Source of the DNA: Bordetella sp. FB-8
GTDB taxonomy: Bacteria > Pseudomonadota > Gammaproteobacteria > Burkholderiales > Burkholderiaceae_B
Length of the DNA: 64,000 nt
Direction of reading: 5' to 3'
NCBI RefSeq assembly: GCF_000382185.1
Contig: NZ_KB907784.1
Coordinates: forward strand, 868,001 to 932,000
Below are positions 19,394 through 27,960 of the stretch, in pieces (position 1 is the first letter of the stretch; each line of letters starts with the position of its first letter). Under the pieces are notes generated by a model. It saw nothing but the letters and a program-made list of their open reading frames with translations. It made no database searches and was not told the DNA's origin. Position numbers and translations under genes: made by a program.

Positions 19394-20074
19394 ATGAACG
19401 CCACTACCCTGCCCGACGTCGAACAAGCCCGCTTCAACATGGTGGAGCAGCAGATCCGCCCCTGGAATGTGCTCGACCCCAAGGTTCTCGACGCGCTGTT
19501 CGCGGTGCGCCGCGAACAGTACGTGCCGGTCGCGCTGCGCGCCCTGGCCTTCTCCGACCTGGAAATCCCCCTGCAGATCAACGGGATCGACACCTGCGAA
19601 ACCATGCTGGCCCCCAAGATGGAGGCCCGTTTCGCGCAGGACCTACAGCTGCAGCCCACCGATTGCGTGCTCGAAATCGGTACCGGCTCGGGCTACCAGG
19701 CTGCGCTGCTGGCGCACCTGGCCCGCCAGGTCACCACCGTCGAGATCGACGGCCGGCTTGCCGCCTACGCACAGCAGAACCTGCAGCGCAATGGCGTGAA
19801 CAACGCCAAAGTGGAGACCGGCGACGCCAGCAGGAGCTGGGGCAGCACCGAATACGACGCCATCCTCGTCACCGGCTCCGTACCCACCGTGCCCGACGCG
19901 CTCAAATATCAGCTGCGCGTGGGCGGACGCATGATCGTCGTCACCGGCCAGCCCCCCATCATGACGGCCTGGCGCATCACCCGCACCACCGCCGCCAGCT
20001 TCGAGACCGAAGGTCTGTTCGAAACCGTCATCAAGCCCCTGCGCGGCCCATCGGTGTCGCACTTCAAGTTCTGA
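19394..20074 (+). CDS. Protein-L-isoaspartate O-methyltransferase-like protein
   Basis: The 226-residue protein belongs to the Pcm superfamily. It has RPWNVLDPKVLDALFAVRRE at the N-terminus and the SAM-binding motif VLEIGTGSGYQAALLAHL. The segment where true Pcm enzymes carry a QTIS-type active-site motif reads CETMLAP here, so the repair activity is doubtful. In related beta-proteobacteria similar genes lie near outer-membrane or tolC loci, but no such neighbour is visible. It is followed by a strong bidirectional terminator. An upstream ATG at 19346 is possible, but homology begins at 19394. Confidence 0.8.
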   Translation: MNATTLPDVEQARFNMVEQQIRPWNVLDPKVLDALFAVRREQYVPVALRALAFSDLEIPLQINGIDTCETMLAPKMEARFAQDLQLQPTDCVLEIGTGSGYQAALLAHLARQVTTVEIDGRLAAYAQQNLQRNGVNNAKVETGDASRSWGSTEYDAILVTGSVPTVPDALKYQLRVGGRMIVVTGQPPIMTAWRITRTTAASFETEGLFETVIKPLRGPSVSHFKF

Positions 20075-20100
20075 GCGGACGCGCACGGGCAGTACCTGCC

Positions 20101-20147
20101 CTTCAAGCAAAACGGCCATTCGTATCGAATGGCCGTTTTGCTTGAAG
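20101..20147. terminator. Bidirectional rho-independent terminator with a perfect 22-bp stem
   Basis: CTTCAAGCAAAACGGCCATTCG (20101-20122) and its exact reverse complement (20126-20147) flank a 3-nt TAT loop. Internal AAAA/TTTT runs on both arms give a U-tract in either orientation. It sits between the convergent Pcm-like gene and rfaE2, so it would stop transcription from both sides. Confidence 0.85.
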
Positions 20148-20162
20148 TCCGCGGCGGGCGCG

Positions 20163-20645
20163 TCAGCCCTGGCGTATGCGATTGACCAGCGACGTGGTCG
20201 ATCGCTGGAATTCGAAGGGAATGGCCACGGCCGTCCCGCCCCAGCTGCGCACCAGCCTGGTCTCGGGCAAAGTCTGCATGTCGTAGTCGCCGCCCTTGAC
20301 GATGATGTCGGGGCGCAGCTCGGCGATGAGCGCCTCGGGCGTGTCTTCGTGAAAGGACGTGACCAGGCTCACGCAGCCGAGCGCCGCCAGCAGCGCAGCC
20401 CGGTCCTGTACGACATTGAGGGGTCGGTCCGGCCCCTTGCCCAGACGGCGCGCCGATTCGTCCGTATTGACCGCCACGATCAGCGTGGCACCCAGGCAGG
20501 CTGCCTGGTCAAGGTAGGTGGCATGGCCGCGATGCAGAATGTCGAACACGCCATTGGTGAACACCAGCGGGCGCGGCAATTGCTTGACCGCCTCGGCGGC
20601 GGCCGCGCGCGCAAGGATCTTGGATTCGAATCGGGCGGCAGTCAT
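20163..20645 (-). CDS. rfaE2: D-glycero-beta-D-manno-heptose-1-phosphate adenylyltransferase (RfaE domain II)
   Basis: This enzyme activates heptose-1-phosphate with ATP for the inner core of lipopolysaccharide. The 160-residue protein is the stand-alone nucleotidyltransferase domain, with VFTNGVFDILHRGHATYLDQ including the HxGH motif, and IIVKGGDYD. The ATG at 20645 is used; a TTG two codons upstream is less likely. The kinase half (RfaE1) is not in the window, as expected for beta-proteobacteria that split the two functions. Confidence 0.94.
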   Translation of the reverse strand: MTAARFESKILARAAAAEAVKQLPRPLVFTNGVFDILHRGHATYLDQAACLGATLIVAVNTDESARRLGKGPDRPLNVVQDRAALLAALGCVSLVTSFHEDTPEALIAELRPDIIVKGGDYDMQTLPETRLVRSWGGTAVAIPFEFQRSTTSLVNRIRQG

Positions 20646-20685
20646 ACGCAAATTGTAGCCGGTCGCCCGCCGCCGGTCGCCCGCA

Positions 20686-21555
20686 TCAGGTCGCGGCGAG
20701 CACGCCCGTGCCGAACATCTTGGCCATCGCCTCCTTGCGATACCGATTGAGGTCCTTGACCGAGGTGAAATCGGTATCGAGCAGCCCCGAAAGAATATGC
20801 AGGATGCGCCCGGCGACCCGGCCTTCCCAGCCGCTGTCGAAGCGGATCTGCGTATCGAGCCAGCGTTCCAGCCAACCCGGTTCGGGCATCTTGGACTGCA
20901 CCGTATCGTTGGGAAACATGGCCTTGTTCACGTGCAGATTGGTCGGGTGCATGGCCTGCGACGAGCGGCTGGCCGAGGCCATGAGCACGCCGATCTTGGC
21001 AAAGGCATGGCGCGCGGCCAGACTGGTTTCCTCGCCCCGGTCTTTCAGGGCACGCCGCATGTACTGCAGGTAGGCTCCCGCATGGCGGGCCTCGTCCTGG
21101 GCGATAGTCCGGTAAATGGCGCGAATGACGGGTTCGGTATGCCAGTTCGCCGCACAGCGGTACCAATGGTTCAGTCGGATCTCGCCGCAGAAATGCAGCA
21201 TCAGCGTTTCGAGCTCGGCCGCGGGGTCGAACTCGAAACGCACCTTGTGCAGCTCTTCCTCGGTGGGTACCAGGTCGGGGCGAAAGCGCCGCAGGTACTC
21301 GATCAGCACCAAGGAGTGCTTCTGCTCCTCGAAGAACCAGATCGACATGAAGGCACAGAAATCGCTGTCGCCGCGATTGTCGCGCAGAAACATCTCGGTG
21401 GCCGGCAGGGCCGCCCATTCCGTGATGGCGTTCATCTTGATTGTGTGCGCCTGTTCGTCGGACAGCTTAGTGCCGTCGAACTCGCTCCACGGAATACTGG
21501 TCGCCATATTCCAGCGCACAGCTTCCATAGTCTTGAAAAGTTCAGGGTATAGCAT
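20686..21555 (-). CDS. Ferritin-like diiron protein (acyl-ACP desaturase-like)
   Basis: The 289-residue protein is mostly helical and carries two carboxylate-bridged di-iron motifs, FFEEQKHSLVL (~residue 75) and AQDEARHAGAYL (~residue 155). Additional Glu residues at LMLHFCGEIRLNHWY complete a four-helix site. This resembles type 2 acyl-ACP desaturases and related ferritin-like proteins, but the substrate is not evident. The start is supported by a GGAGAG sequence 9 nt upstream. It is separated from rfaE2 by only 40 bp on the same strand and could be co-transcribed. Function is uncertain. Confidence 0.7.
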   Translation of the reverse strand: MLYPELFKTMEAVRWNMATSIPWSEFDGTKLSDEQAHTIKMNAITEWAALPATEMFLRDNRGDSDFCAFMSIWFFEEQKHSLVLIEYLRRFRPDLVPTEEELHKVRFEFDPAAELETLMLHFCGEIRLNHWYRCAANWHTEPVIRAIYRTIAQDEARHAGAYLQYMRRALKDRGEETSLAARHAFAKIGVLMASASRSSQAMHPTNLHVNKAMFPNDTVQSKMPEPGWLERWLDTQIRFDSGWEGRVAGRILHILSGLLDTDFTSVKDLNRYRKEAMAKMFGTGVLAAT

Positions 21556-21705
21556 GGGGGTTCTCTCCGCGGCCCCGAGCCGCTTTCTTATGACCGCTTT
21601 TATCGCCGCCCAAGAAGAAACCGTGATGACAGTTTCATATCAGAAATATGACTACGCGCGAATCTGACATGCTAACAGGCGCGGCGGCGATCCGCCATGG
21701 CTGGA

Positions 21706-23262
21706 TCAATGTTTGTCCAAAGCCCACAAAATTACCGCCAGCGACACGGCCAGCACAGCCGTCAATGCCGCCAGCAGCCGGTTGCCCTGCTCGCGCGCCA
21801 GGCGCAGGCGGCGCGTCTCTTGCAACATCTCGGCGCTCAGGTCGGGACGGGCGAGACGATCGTGCAGCAGCCGCGGCACGGCCGGCAGCAGCTGCGACCA
21901 CCTGGCCGACTCCCGGACCAGGCTTTCACGCAGACCGTGCAGCCCCATGCGCTTTCTCATCCAGCTTTCCAGGTGAGGCTTGGCGGTCTTCCACAAATCC
22001 AGCTCGGGATCGAGCTGGCGGCCCATGCCTTCGACGTTGAGCAGCGTCTTCTGCAGCAGCACCAACTGCGGCTGGATCTCGACATTGAAGCGGCGCGAGG
22101 TCTGGAACAGGCGCAGCAGCACCTGCCCCAGCGAAATTTCGGCCAGCGGCCGGTCGAAATAAGGCTCGCACACCGCGCGCACCGCGCCTTCGAGTTCTTC
22201 CTCGCGCGTGTCGCGCGGCACCCAGCCCGATTCGATGTGCAGTTGCGCCACACGGCGATAGTCGCGGCGGAAAAAGGCCAGGAAATTCTGCGCCAGGTAG
22301 TTCTTGTCGAACTCGGACAGCGAACCCACGATGCCGAAATCCAGTGCAATGTACCGGCCCAGCGTGGACGGGTTGTCCGACACATAGATATTTCCCGGGT
22401 GCATGTCGGCGTGGAAGAAACCGTCGGTGAACACCTGCGTGAAGAAGATCTCGACACCGCTCCTAGCCAGCGCGGGAATGTCGACACCGGCCTGGCGCAG
22501 CCGGTCGATGCGGCTTACTGGAATGCCGTACATGCGCTGCATGGTGAACACGGTGCTGGTGGTGAATTCCCAGATCACCTCGGGCACGATGAGCATGCCG
22601 TCGCGCCCGGACTCGGGGCCGAAGTTGCGGCGCAGCTGGCTGCAATTGGACGCTTCGCGCACCAGGTCGAGCTCATCGTGCAGGTACTTGTCGAATTCGG
22701 CGACGACCTCGCGCGGCTTGAGCCGGCGCCCGTCCGGACCCAGGCGCTCGAGCACGCGCGCCGCGATGCGCAGCAGGGCCAGGTCTTTCTCGATGACATC
22801 CAGCATGCCGGGGCGCAGCACCTTCACGGCCACTTCGCGCCCGTCGTGCATCACCGCGAAATGCACCTGGGCAATCGAGGCCGAGGCAATGGGGTCGGTC
22901 TCGAATTGCGCGAACAGCTCCCGCGGCGGCTTGCCCAGCGCCGCTTCGATCAGGGCAGCCGCCTGCGCCGAGGGAAAAGGCGGCACGCGGTCCTGCAACA
23001 GCGAAAGTTCGTCGGCGATGTCGGTCGGGATCAGATCTCGGCGGGTGGACAGCACCTGGCCGAACTTGACGAAAATGGGACCCAGCGATTCGAGCGCCTG
23101 GCGCAGCCGCATGCCGCGCGGGCCGCGCGGCATGCGGCCCAGGCGCAGCACACGCAGCATACGGCGCGCCAGCGGGTGATCGATGCTGGACAGGACCAGG
23201 TCGTCCAGGCCGAAGCGCAGCACGACGAAAATGATGCGCAGCAGCCGCGGCAAGATCAGCAT
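21706..23262 (-). CDS. ubiB: Ubiquinone biosynthesis regulatory kinase-like protein UbiB
   Basis: UbiB is an atypical membrane-associated ATPase/kinase needed for coenzyme Q assembly. The 518-residue protein shows the KxGQ motif [16 protein letters not shown], the Ala-rich loop [22 protein letters not shown] and IALDFGIVG. It ends with a hydrophobic segment (residues ~495-515) and a short basic tail, the usual C-terminal membrane anchor. The ATG at 23262 overlaps the ubiJ stop, so the two are coupled. Most of the longer upstream frame is the shadow of ubiJ. Confidence 0.95.
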   Translation of the reverse strand: MLILPRLLRIIFVVLRFGLDDLVLSSIDHPLARRMLRVLRLGRMPRGPRGMRLRQALESLGPIFVKFGQVLSTRRDLIPTDIADELSLLQDRVPPFPSAQAAALIEAALGKPPRELFAQFETDPIASASIAQVHFAVMHDGREVAVKVLRPGMLDVIEKDLALLRIAARVLERLGPDGRRLKPREVVAEFDKYLHDELDLVREASNCSQLRRNFGPESGRDGMLIVPEVIWEFTTSTVFTMQRMYGIPVSRIDRLRQAGVDIPALARSGVEIFFTQVFTDGFFHADMHPGNIYVSDNPSTLGRYIALDFGIVGSLSEFDKNYLAQNFLAFFRRDYRRVAQLHIESGWVPRDTREEELEGAVRAVCEPYFDRPLAEISLGQVLLRLFQTSRRFNVEIQPQLVLLQKTLLNVEGMGRQLDPELDLWKTAKPHLESWMRKRMGLHGLRESLVRESARWSQLLPAVPRLLHDRLARPDLSAEMLQETRRLRLAREQGNRLLAALTAVLAVSLAVILWALDKH

Positions 23263-23903
23263 CGGGCGCTCCCGTCCAGGCGCGCCAGGCGGGCGCCCAG
23301 GGCGCCGATGCGCCGCTCCAGCGCGTCGGCGTCGGCCTGCAATTGCGCCACGTCCAGGACATGTTGCGCCAGGGCCGGCCTGCCCGTCAGGGTGGCGGTT
23401 TCCTCGGACAGATATTCGGCCAGGTTGGCCGCAAGGCGGCTGCCCACATCGCGCACGCCCGACGCGGCCGCGCGCGCGCCAGACACCAGACGCGATGCCG
23501 GAATGTCGCCCATCACGCGGGCCAGATCGTCTTCCGGATCCCAGCGCAGATCGCGTGCCAGGTCGCCCACCACCTGGGCCAGGCCGGCATCGCCCGAGAT
23601 GTGCGTCACCTCGGCGAAATCGGGCAGGCCGGCGGCGGGCAAACCCGCCAGGCGGATTTTCTCGGACCTCAGGGTCAGGACCACGTCGGGCACGATGGCC
23701 TCGTCGGCCGGGGACACCCTGCCGTCGCTGCTCAGCGTCAGGGACAGGCGCTGCCGCCCCCAGGCAAAGCGCACCGTCTTGCCCGCGTGGCGGGCCAGAC
23801 GCTCGCCGGCCCAGGGCTCGCGGCCCAGCAGCGCATTGAGCGCGCCGGCGGCAAGCCGAGACACAGGTGGCAGGAAAGACGGAAGCGAGGGCAGAGGCAG
23901 CAT
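23256..23903 (-). CDS. ubiJ: Ubiquinone accessory factor UbiJ (SCP2-like lipid-binding)
   Basis: The 215-residue protein has an N-terminal SCP2 sterol-carrier-like domain ([20 protein letters not shown]) and a C-terminal helical stretch with coiled-coil character ([19 protein letters not shown]), as in UbiJ. It is thought to hold ubiquinone precursors for the Ubi metabolon. The ATG at 23903 is preferred over a GTG at 23930. It overlaps ubiB. In many relatives ubiE lies just upstream; here an amidase gene on the other strand comes between. Confidence 0.88.
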   Translation of the reverse strand: MLPLPSLPSFLPPVSRLAAGALNALLGREPWAGERLARHAGKTVRFAWGRQRLSLTLSSDGRVSPADEAIVPDVVLTLRSEKIRLAGLPAAGLPDFAEVTHISGDAGLAQVVGDLARDLRWDPEDDLARVMGDIPASRLVSGARAAASGVRDVGSRLAANLAEYLSEETATLTGRPALAQHVLDVAQLQADADALERRIGALGARLARLDGSARC

Positions 23904-24077
23904 GGAATCCAGGGATGACGATCGCGGCACGCAGCGCAGCGCAGGGCGAACCCAGGGCAGAGTTTACCGGGTTCATCTACCGGGTTCACGGGAGCGCCGT
24001 CATGGGCAATCCATGCCATGCCTATTGCCCGCGCCGCGCCTATACTGAAGCCTCCCGTCCTCAGAGAGTGATCCCCC

Positions 24078-25415
24078 ATGAGCGCGTCCTTGAAGACCCT
24101 GCACGAACTCGCCGCGGCCCTGGCAGCGGGCACGACCACCAGCGTCAGGCTGGTCGAAGACGCCCTGGCCCGCATCGAGCAACACCGGGCCGGCGGCGGT
24201 GTGGCCTACAGGGAAATAGATGCCGAGTCGGCCCTGCTGGCCGCGCATGCCAGCGACCAGGCCCGCAAGGCCGGCTATGTGCCCGGCGCGCTGGCTGGCT
24301 TGCCTGTCTCCGTCAAGGACCTGTTCGACGTCCAGGGCCAGGTCAGCAAGGCCGGCTCGATCGCGCTGAACAATGCCGCACCCGCATCCCAGGACGCCGT
24401 GGCGGTAGCCCGGCTACGCCAGGCAGGCGCCATCCTGCTGGGCCGCACCAATATGAGCGAATTCGCGTTCTCGGGTCTGGGCCTGAATCCGCACTACGGC
24501 ACGCCGCGCGCCCCGCACGACGAGGCGCGCGTGGCGGGCGGGTCGAGTTCGGGCGCCGCGGTCAGCGTGGCCCTGGGCATGGCCGCCGCCGCGCTCGGCA
24601 CCGACACCGGGGGGTCGATCCGCATTCCCTCGGCCTTCTGCGGCCTGACCGGCTTCAAACCCACCGCGCATCGCGTGCCGCTGGCCGGCGCCCTGCCGCT
24701 GTCCAGCTCGCTCGATTCCATCGGCCCTCTAGCCGTCTCAGTGGCCTGCTGCGCGGCTTTCGATGCCGCGATCAGCGGCCAGACCCTGGACGCGCGGCCC
24801 GCCGACATCCGCGGCCTGCGCTTGTACGTCACCCGCGACCTCGTCTGCGATGGCATGGACGAGGAAGTCGCGCAGGCTTTCGAGGCCTCGCTGCAGAAGT
24901 TGTCCAAGGCGGGCGCGACCATCGTGCCGTTCAGCTTGCGCGAACTGCGCGAGCTACCCAGGATCAATGCCAGCGGCGGCCTGACGGCAGCCGAAGCCTG
25001 GACCTGGCACCGCAAGCTGCTGCAGGCCCAGGGCACCTGCTACGACCACCGCGTCGCGCAGCGCATCCGCCGCGGCGCCGAGCAGAGCGCGACGGACTAT
25101 ATCGAAGTTCTTGCGGCGCGACGTCGCCTGCAGGCCGTCGCGGCCGAGCGCTTGCGCGACGCCGACGCATGGCTGATGCCGACCGTCGCCATCAAGCCGC
25201 CTTTGGTCGCTTTCGTGGAAAGGGACGACGAGGCCTTCTTCGAAACCAACAGCCTGGTCCTGCGCAACCCCAGCGTCGTCAATTTCCTGGACGGCTGCGC
25301 GGTGTCGCTGCCCACGGGCGAGCCGGGCATCGGCGTATCCGTCTGCGGCCTGCGCGACCAGGACGCCCGCGTGCTGCAGATCTCGGCGTCAGCCCAGCTT
25401 CACGCCTTCGTGTAG
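24078..25415 (+). CDS. Amidase signature-family hydrolase
   Basis: The 445-residue protein has the complete Ser-cisSer-Lys triad of the amidase signature family: the lysine in [12 protein letters not shown] (~residue 79), the serine pair region [16 protein letters not shown] (~155) and [18 protein letters not shown] (~175). The substrate is unknown. It could act on small amides or belong to the GatA-like or allophanate-type groups, though no partner genes are present. A GAGAG-type ribosome site precedes the ATG. It lies divergent from ubiJ, and its 3' end overlaps the 3' end of ubiE by 27 bp, which suggests late insertion between ubi genes. Confidence 0.88.
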   Translation: MSASLKTLHELAAALAAGTTTSVRLVEDALARIEQHRAGGGVAYREIDAESALLAAHASDQARKAGYVPGALAGLPVSVKDLFDVQGQVSKAGSIALNNAAPASQDAVAVARLRQAGAILLGRTNMSEFAFSGLGLNPHYGTPRAPHDEARVAGGSSSGAAVSVALGMAAAALGTDTGGSIRIPSAFCGLTGFKPTAHRVPLAGALPLSSSLDSIGPLAVSVACCAAFDAAISGQTLDARPADIRGLRLYVTRDLVCDGMDEEVAQAFEASLQKLSKAGATIVPFSLRELRELPRINASGGLTAAEAWTWHRKLLQAQGTCYDHRVAQRIRRGAEQSATDYIEVLAARRRLQAVAAERLRDADAWLMPTVAIKPPLVAFVERDDEAFFETNSLVLRNPSVVNFLDGCAVSLPTGEPGIGVSVCGLRDQDARVLQISASAQLHAFV

Positions 25416-26159
25416 CGCAGCCACGCCGGCAGTCAGGTTGAAGAACTGCACGCGCTCCAGGCCAGCCTCGCGCATCATGCCGGCCAGGGTTTCCTGGTCG
25501 GGGTGCATACGGATCGACTCGGCCAGGTAGCGGTAGCTGGCCTCGTCCTTGGCCACCAGCTTGCCCATCAGCGGCAGCATGTTGAAGGAGTACCAGTCGT
25601 AGACCGGCGCGAGCGGCTTGGCCACGCGGGAAAACTCCAGCACCAGGAGCTTGCCGCCGGGCTTGAGCACGCGCGCCATCTCGGCCAGCGCCCGGTCCTT
25701 GTGCGTCATATTGCGCAGGCCGAAGGCCACGCTGACGCGGTCGAAATATCCATCGGGAAACGGCAGGCGCTCGGCATCACACACCGCGGTGGGCAGCACC
25801 ATGCCAGCGTCCATGATGCGGTCGCGGCCCACGCGCAGCATGGAATCGTTGATGTCGGTCATCCAGACTTCGCCCGTGGCGCCAGCGCGCTTGGCGAAAG
25901 CCTTGGCCAGGTCGCCCGTGCCGCTGGCGATGTCCAGCACCCGCATGCCCGGCCGGATGGCCGCGCGGCTGATGGTGAAGGCCTTCCAGATGCGGTGCAG
26001 CCCGCCCGACATCAGGTCGTTCATGATGTCGTAGCTGGCGGCCACAGAATGGAATACTTCGGCGACTTTGCGGGCCTTCTCGTTTTCGGCGACAGTCTGG
26101 AAGCCGAAATGGGTGCTTTGCGCCCCGGAGATATCGGACGACGATGTGGAATTTTGCAT
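25389..26159 (-). CDS. ubiE: Ubiquinone/menaquinone C-methyltransferase UbiE
   Basis: UbiE methylates the quinone ring during ubiquinone synthesis. The 256-residue protein carries [20 protein letters not shown], the SAM motif [36 protein letters not shown] and [20 protein letters not shown], all diagnostic for the family. The ATG at 26159 follows an AGGAAAAG ribosome site. An in-frame ATG five codons upstream is less likely. Its stop lies inside the 3' end of the convergent amidase. Confidence 0.95.
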   Translation of the reverse strand: MQNSTSSSDISGAQSTHFGFQTVAENEKARKVAEVFHSVAASYDIMNDLMSGGLHRIWKAFTISRAAIRPGMRVLDIASGTGDLAKAFAKRAGATGEVWMTDINDSMLRVGRDRIMDAGMVLPTAVCDAERLPFPDGYFDRVSVAFGLRNMTHKDRALAEMARVLKPGGKLLVLEFSRVAKPLAPVYDWYSFNMLPLMGKLVAKDEASYRYLAESIRMHPDQETLAGMMREAGLERVQFFNLTAGVAALHEGVKLG

Positions 26160-26187
26160 GACTTTTCCTGGCAAGATGTCATGGTAG

Positions 26188-26243
26188 CCGATCGCGGCCC
26201 GGCCGATCGCGGCCCGGCCTATCTAGGCCGGCCTAGATAGGCC
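26188..26243. repeat. Tandem 15-bp repeat followed by a perfect 28-bp palindrome
   Basis: The unit CCGATCGCGGCCCGG occurs twice in tandem (26188-26202 and 26203-26217). It runs into the perfect palindrome GGCCTATCTAGG/CCGGCCTAGATAGGCC centred between 26229 and 26230 (26216-26243), which includes two CTAG tetranucleotides. It lies between ubiE and the DUF190 gene, both on the minus strand. It could be a transcription terminator, a recombination scar or a protein-binding site; no poly-T follows. Confidence 0.6.
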
Positions 26244-26262
26244 CGATCTGGCTCTGCCCAGG

Positions 26263-26580
26263 CTATGCGCCGCCCAGCTTGCCGAACTCGACCGTGCTCT
26301 TGACGTAGAAGACCTGCACGCCCTCGGCCTGGAGCCGCTCGAACAGCCGGTCGCATTCCGGGGCCGTGACCACCATGACCACCGACACCGGCTGGTCGGT
26401 CAGCTCGAAGAAACGGGTGGAGTGCAGATGATGGTCGTGCCCCATCCCCTCGCCGGCGGGCACCAGCGTCGCGCCGCCCAGGTCCAGCTCCGCGGCCAGT
26501 TTGACGAGCCAGTCGGCCAGCGGGGTGCCGTGATGAAGCCGGTCCTGCTGGGTGAAAAAAGTAAGCATGTATCCGGTCAT
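26263..26580 (-). CDS. DUF190 family protein
   Basis: The 105-residue protein starts MTGYMLTFFTQQDRLHHG and has the PII-like ferredoxin-fold pattern of DUF190 proteins, with FFELTDQPVSVVMVV near the middle. DUF190 genes often travel with crcB. Here it follows crcB by 15 bp and has a strong AAGGAG site 6 nt before the ATG, so both are controlled by the fluoride riboswitch. A regulatory or accessory role in fluoride resistance is an inference; no biochemical function is known to me. Confidence 0.85.
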   Translation of the reverse strand: MTGYMLTFFTQQDRLHHGTPLADWLVKLAAELDLGGATLVPAGEGMGHDHHLHSTRFFELTDQPVSVVMVVTAPECDRLFERLQAEGVQVFYVKSTVEFGKLGGA

Positions 26581-26595
26581 TTCCCGCTCCTTTAT

Positions 26596-26976
26596 TTACG
26601 ATTTAAGCCACTGCACCGAAGCGATGCCCACCAGCGTCGCGGCCAGCGAGCCGGCCACGTGAATGGCGATTTCCCCGGCGGCCCAGCCCAGTTGTCCGCG
26701 CTGCATCAGGGCCACCACTTCCGACGAGAAGGTGGAAAACGTGGACAAACCGCCGCAAAAGCCCGTGATGATCAGCAGCCGCCACTCGGGGGCCAGGCCC
26801 GGAAGCTGCGTAAATACGCCTACCGCGGCGCCGATGATGTAGCCGGCGATCAAGTTCGCCGCGAGCGTACCCGGCGGAAGCGTGGGAAACAGGGCGTTGA
26901 GCTTGATGCCGAGCCACCAGCGGGAAAGTCCGCCGGCAGCCGATCCGATCGAGATGGCGAGTATGGGTTTCCACAT
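26596..26976 (-). CDS. crcB: Fluoride ion channel CrcB (Fluc)
   Basis: CrcB/Fluc is a small dual-topology membrane channel that lets fluoride leave the cell. The 126-residue protein has four hydrophobic segments, [16 protein letters not shown] at the first, [10 protein letters not shown] at the second, and the pore signature [15 protein letters not shown] in the third. The ATG at 26976 starts the conserved N-terminus; the longer upstream frame runs through the riboswitch. It is the first gene of a two-gene unit with DUF190. Confidence 0.94.
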   Translation of the reverse strand: MWKPILAISIGSAAGGLSRWWLGIKLNALFPTLPPGTLAANLIAGYIIGAAVGVFTQLPGLAPEWRLLIITGFCGGLSTFSTFSSEVVALMQRGQLGWAAGEIAIHVAGSLAATLVGIASVQWLKS

Positions 26977-27016
26977 TGCACTGTCCAGGGATATTTTTGT
27001 TGCTATTCGGACAGGC

Positions 27017-27053
27017 ATGCCTACGCGGGCCCGTCCGGCCAATACGTAGGCAT
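27017..27053 (-). promoter_or_regulatory. Predicted expression-platform hairpin of the fluoride riboswitch
   Basis: On the minus strand ATGCCTACG (27053-27045), which is the 3' end of the fluoride aptamer, is perfectly complementary to CGTAGGCAT (27025-27017). Formation of this 9-bp helix would pull away the aptamer's conserved GATGCCTAC strand. It therefore looks like the alternative fold used when fluoride is absent. Confidence 0.6.
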
Positions 27054-27098
27054 CATCAGCCACGAGACGTGGCGTTTATTGGAGGAATGCCATCTCCA
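27045..27098 (-). ncRNA. Fluoride riboswitch aptamer (crcB motif)
   Basis: The minus strand reads GGAGATGGCATTCCTCC (27097-27081), then a short loop and the 6-bp helix GCCACG/CGTGGC. It ends in GGCTGATGATGCCTAC (to 27046). These are the conserved pseudoknotted elements of the crcB/fluoride motif and closely resemble my recollection of the Pseudomonas syringae example. It lies about 70 nt upstream of crcB in the correct orientation. Confidence 0.9.
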
Positions 27099-27175
27099 TG
27101 CAATTAAATTTAGCACACCCCGGCCCGTTCGCCGAAGCCGCGCAGCGGCCCGGGTGCTGCGCGAGATCGTGAAAT

Positions 27176-27193
27176 TCGTCACATACCTGAAAT
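27176..27193 (+). promoter_or_regulatory. Possible Pho box upstream of phoB
   Basis: TCGTCAC-ATAC-CTGAAAT resembles two direct 7-bp PhoB half-sites (consensus CTGTCAT) separated by 4 bp, with 9 of 14 half-site bases matching. The distance to the phoB ATG (60 bp) is suitable for autoregulation. The match is weak. Confidence 0.3.
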
Positions 27194-27252
27194 ATTACAG
27201 CCATACTATGGCAACGCTCGCGCCGGCCGGCGCTTCTGTCTGCACTCAATCC

Positions 27253-27951
27253 ATGTCCAGCACCATTCTCGTCGTCGAAGACGAACCCGCCATCCAGGAA
27301 CTGATCGCCGTCAACCTGTCGTTTGCCGGGCACAAAGTGCTGCGGGCCTTCGATGCCGAACAGGCGCAGACGCTGATCCGCGCCGAACTGCCCGACCTGA
27401 TCCTGCTCGACTGGATGTTGCCCGGCGCCTCGGGCCTGTCCCTGGCGCGCGCGCTGCGCGACGACGAGCGCACCCGCACGGTGCCCGTCATCATGCTTAC
27501 CGCCAAAGGTTCCGAGCAGGACAAGGTGGAAGGTCTGGAAGCCGGCGCCGACGACTACATCACCAAGCCGTTCTCGCCCAAGGAACTGGTGGCGCGCATC
27601 AAGGCCGTGCTGCGCCGGCGCGCGCCCCAGCTCACCGACGACATCATCGACGTGGCCGGCCTGAAGCTCGATCCGGCCACACACCGCCTGTCCGGCGGCA
27701 CGCAGTCGCTGGCCATCGGGCCGACCGAGTTTCGCCTGCTGCATTTCTTCATGACCCACCCCGAACGCGTGTTCTCGCGCGCCCAGTTGCTGGATCAGGT
27801 CTGGGGCGACCATGTCTTCGTCGAAGAACGCACGGTGGACGTGCATATCCGTCGCCTGCGCAAAGCGCTCGAACCCAGCGGCCACGACAATCACGTGGAA
27901 ACTGTGCGTGGCAGCGGTTACCGCTTCACGGCCCAGGTCGCAGCGCGCTAG
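27253..27951 (+). CDS. phoB: Phosphate regulon response regulator PhoB
   Basis: The 232-residue protein is an OmpR-type response regulator. The receiver domain has VVEDEPAIQELI, the phospho-acceptor Asp in LILLDWMLPGASG, and the Lys in DDYITKPFSPKELVARIKAV. The C-terminal winged helix has VWGDHVFVEERTVDVHIRRL and GSGYRF, typical of PhoB. The ATG at 27253 starts MSSTILVVEDEP; the upstream frame has no homology. phoR follows 9 bp later. No pst or phoU genes are in view. Confidence 0.94.
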   Translation: MSSTILVVEDEPAIQELIAVNLSFAGHKVLRAFDAEQAQTLIRAELPDLILLDWMLPGASGLSLARALRDDERTRTVPVIMLTAKGSEQDKVEGLEAGADDYITKPFSPKELVARIKAVLRRRAPQLTDDIIDVAGLKLDPATHRLSGGTQSLAIGPTEFRLLHFFMTHPERVFSRAQLLDQVWGDHVFVEERTVDVHIRRLRKALEPSGHDNHVETVRGSGYRFTAQVAAR

Positions 27952-27960
27952 GCTTGCGCG

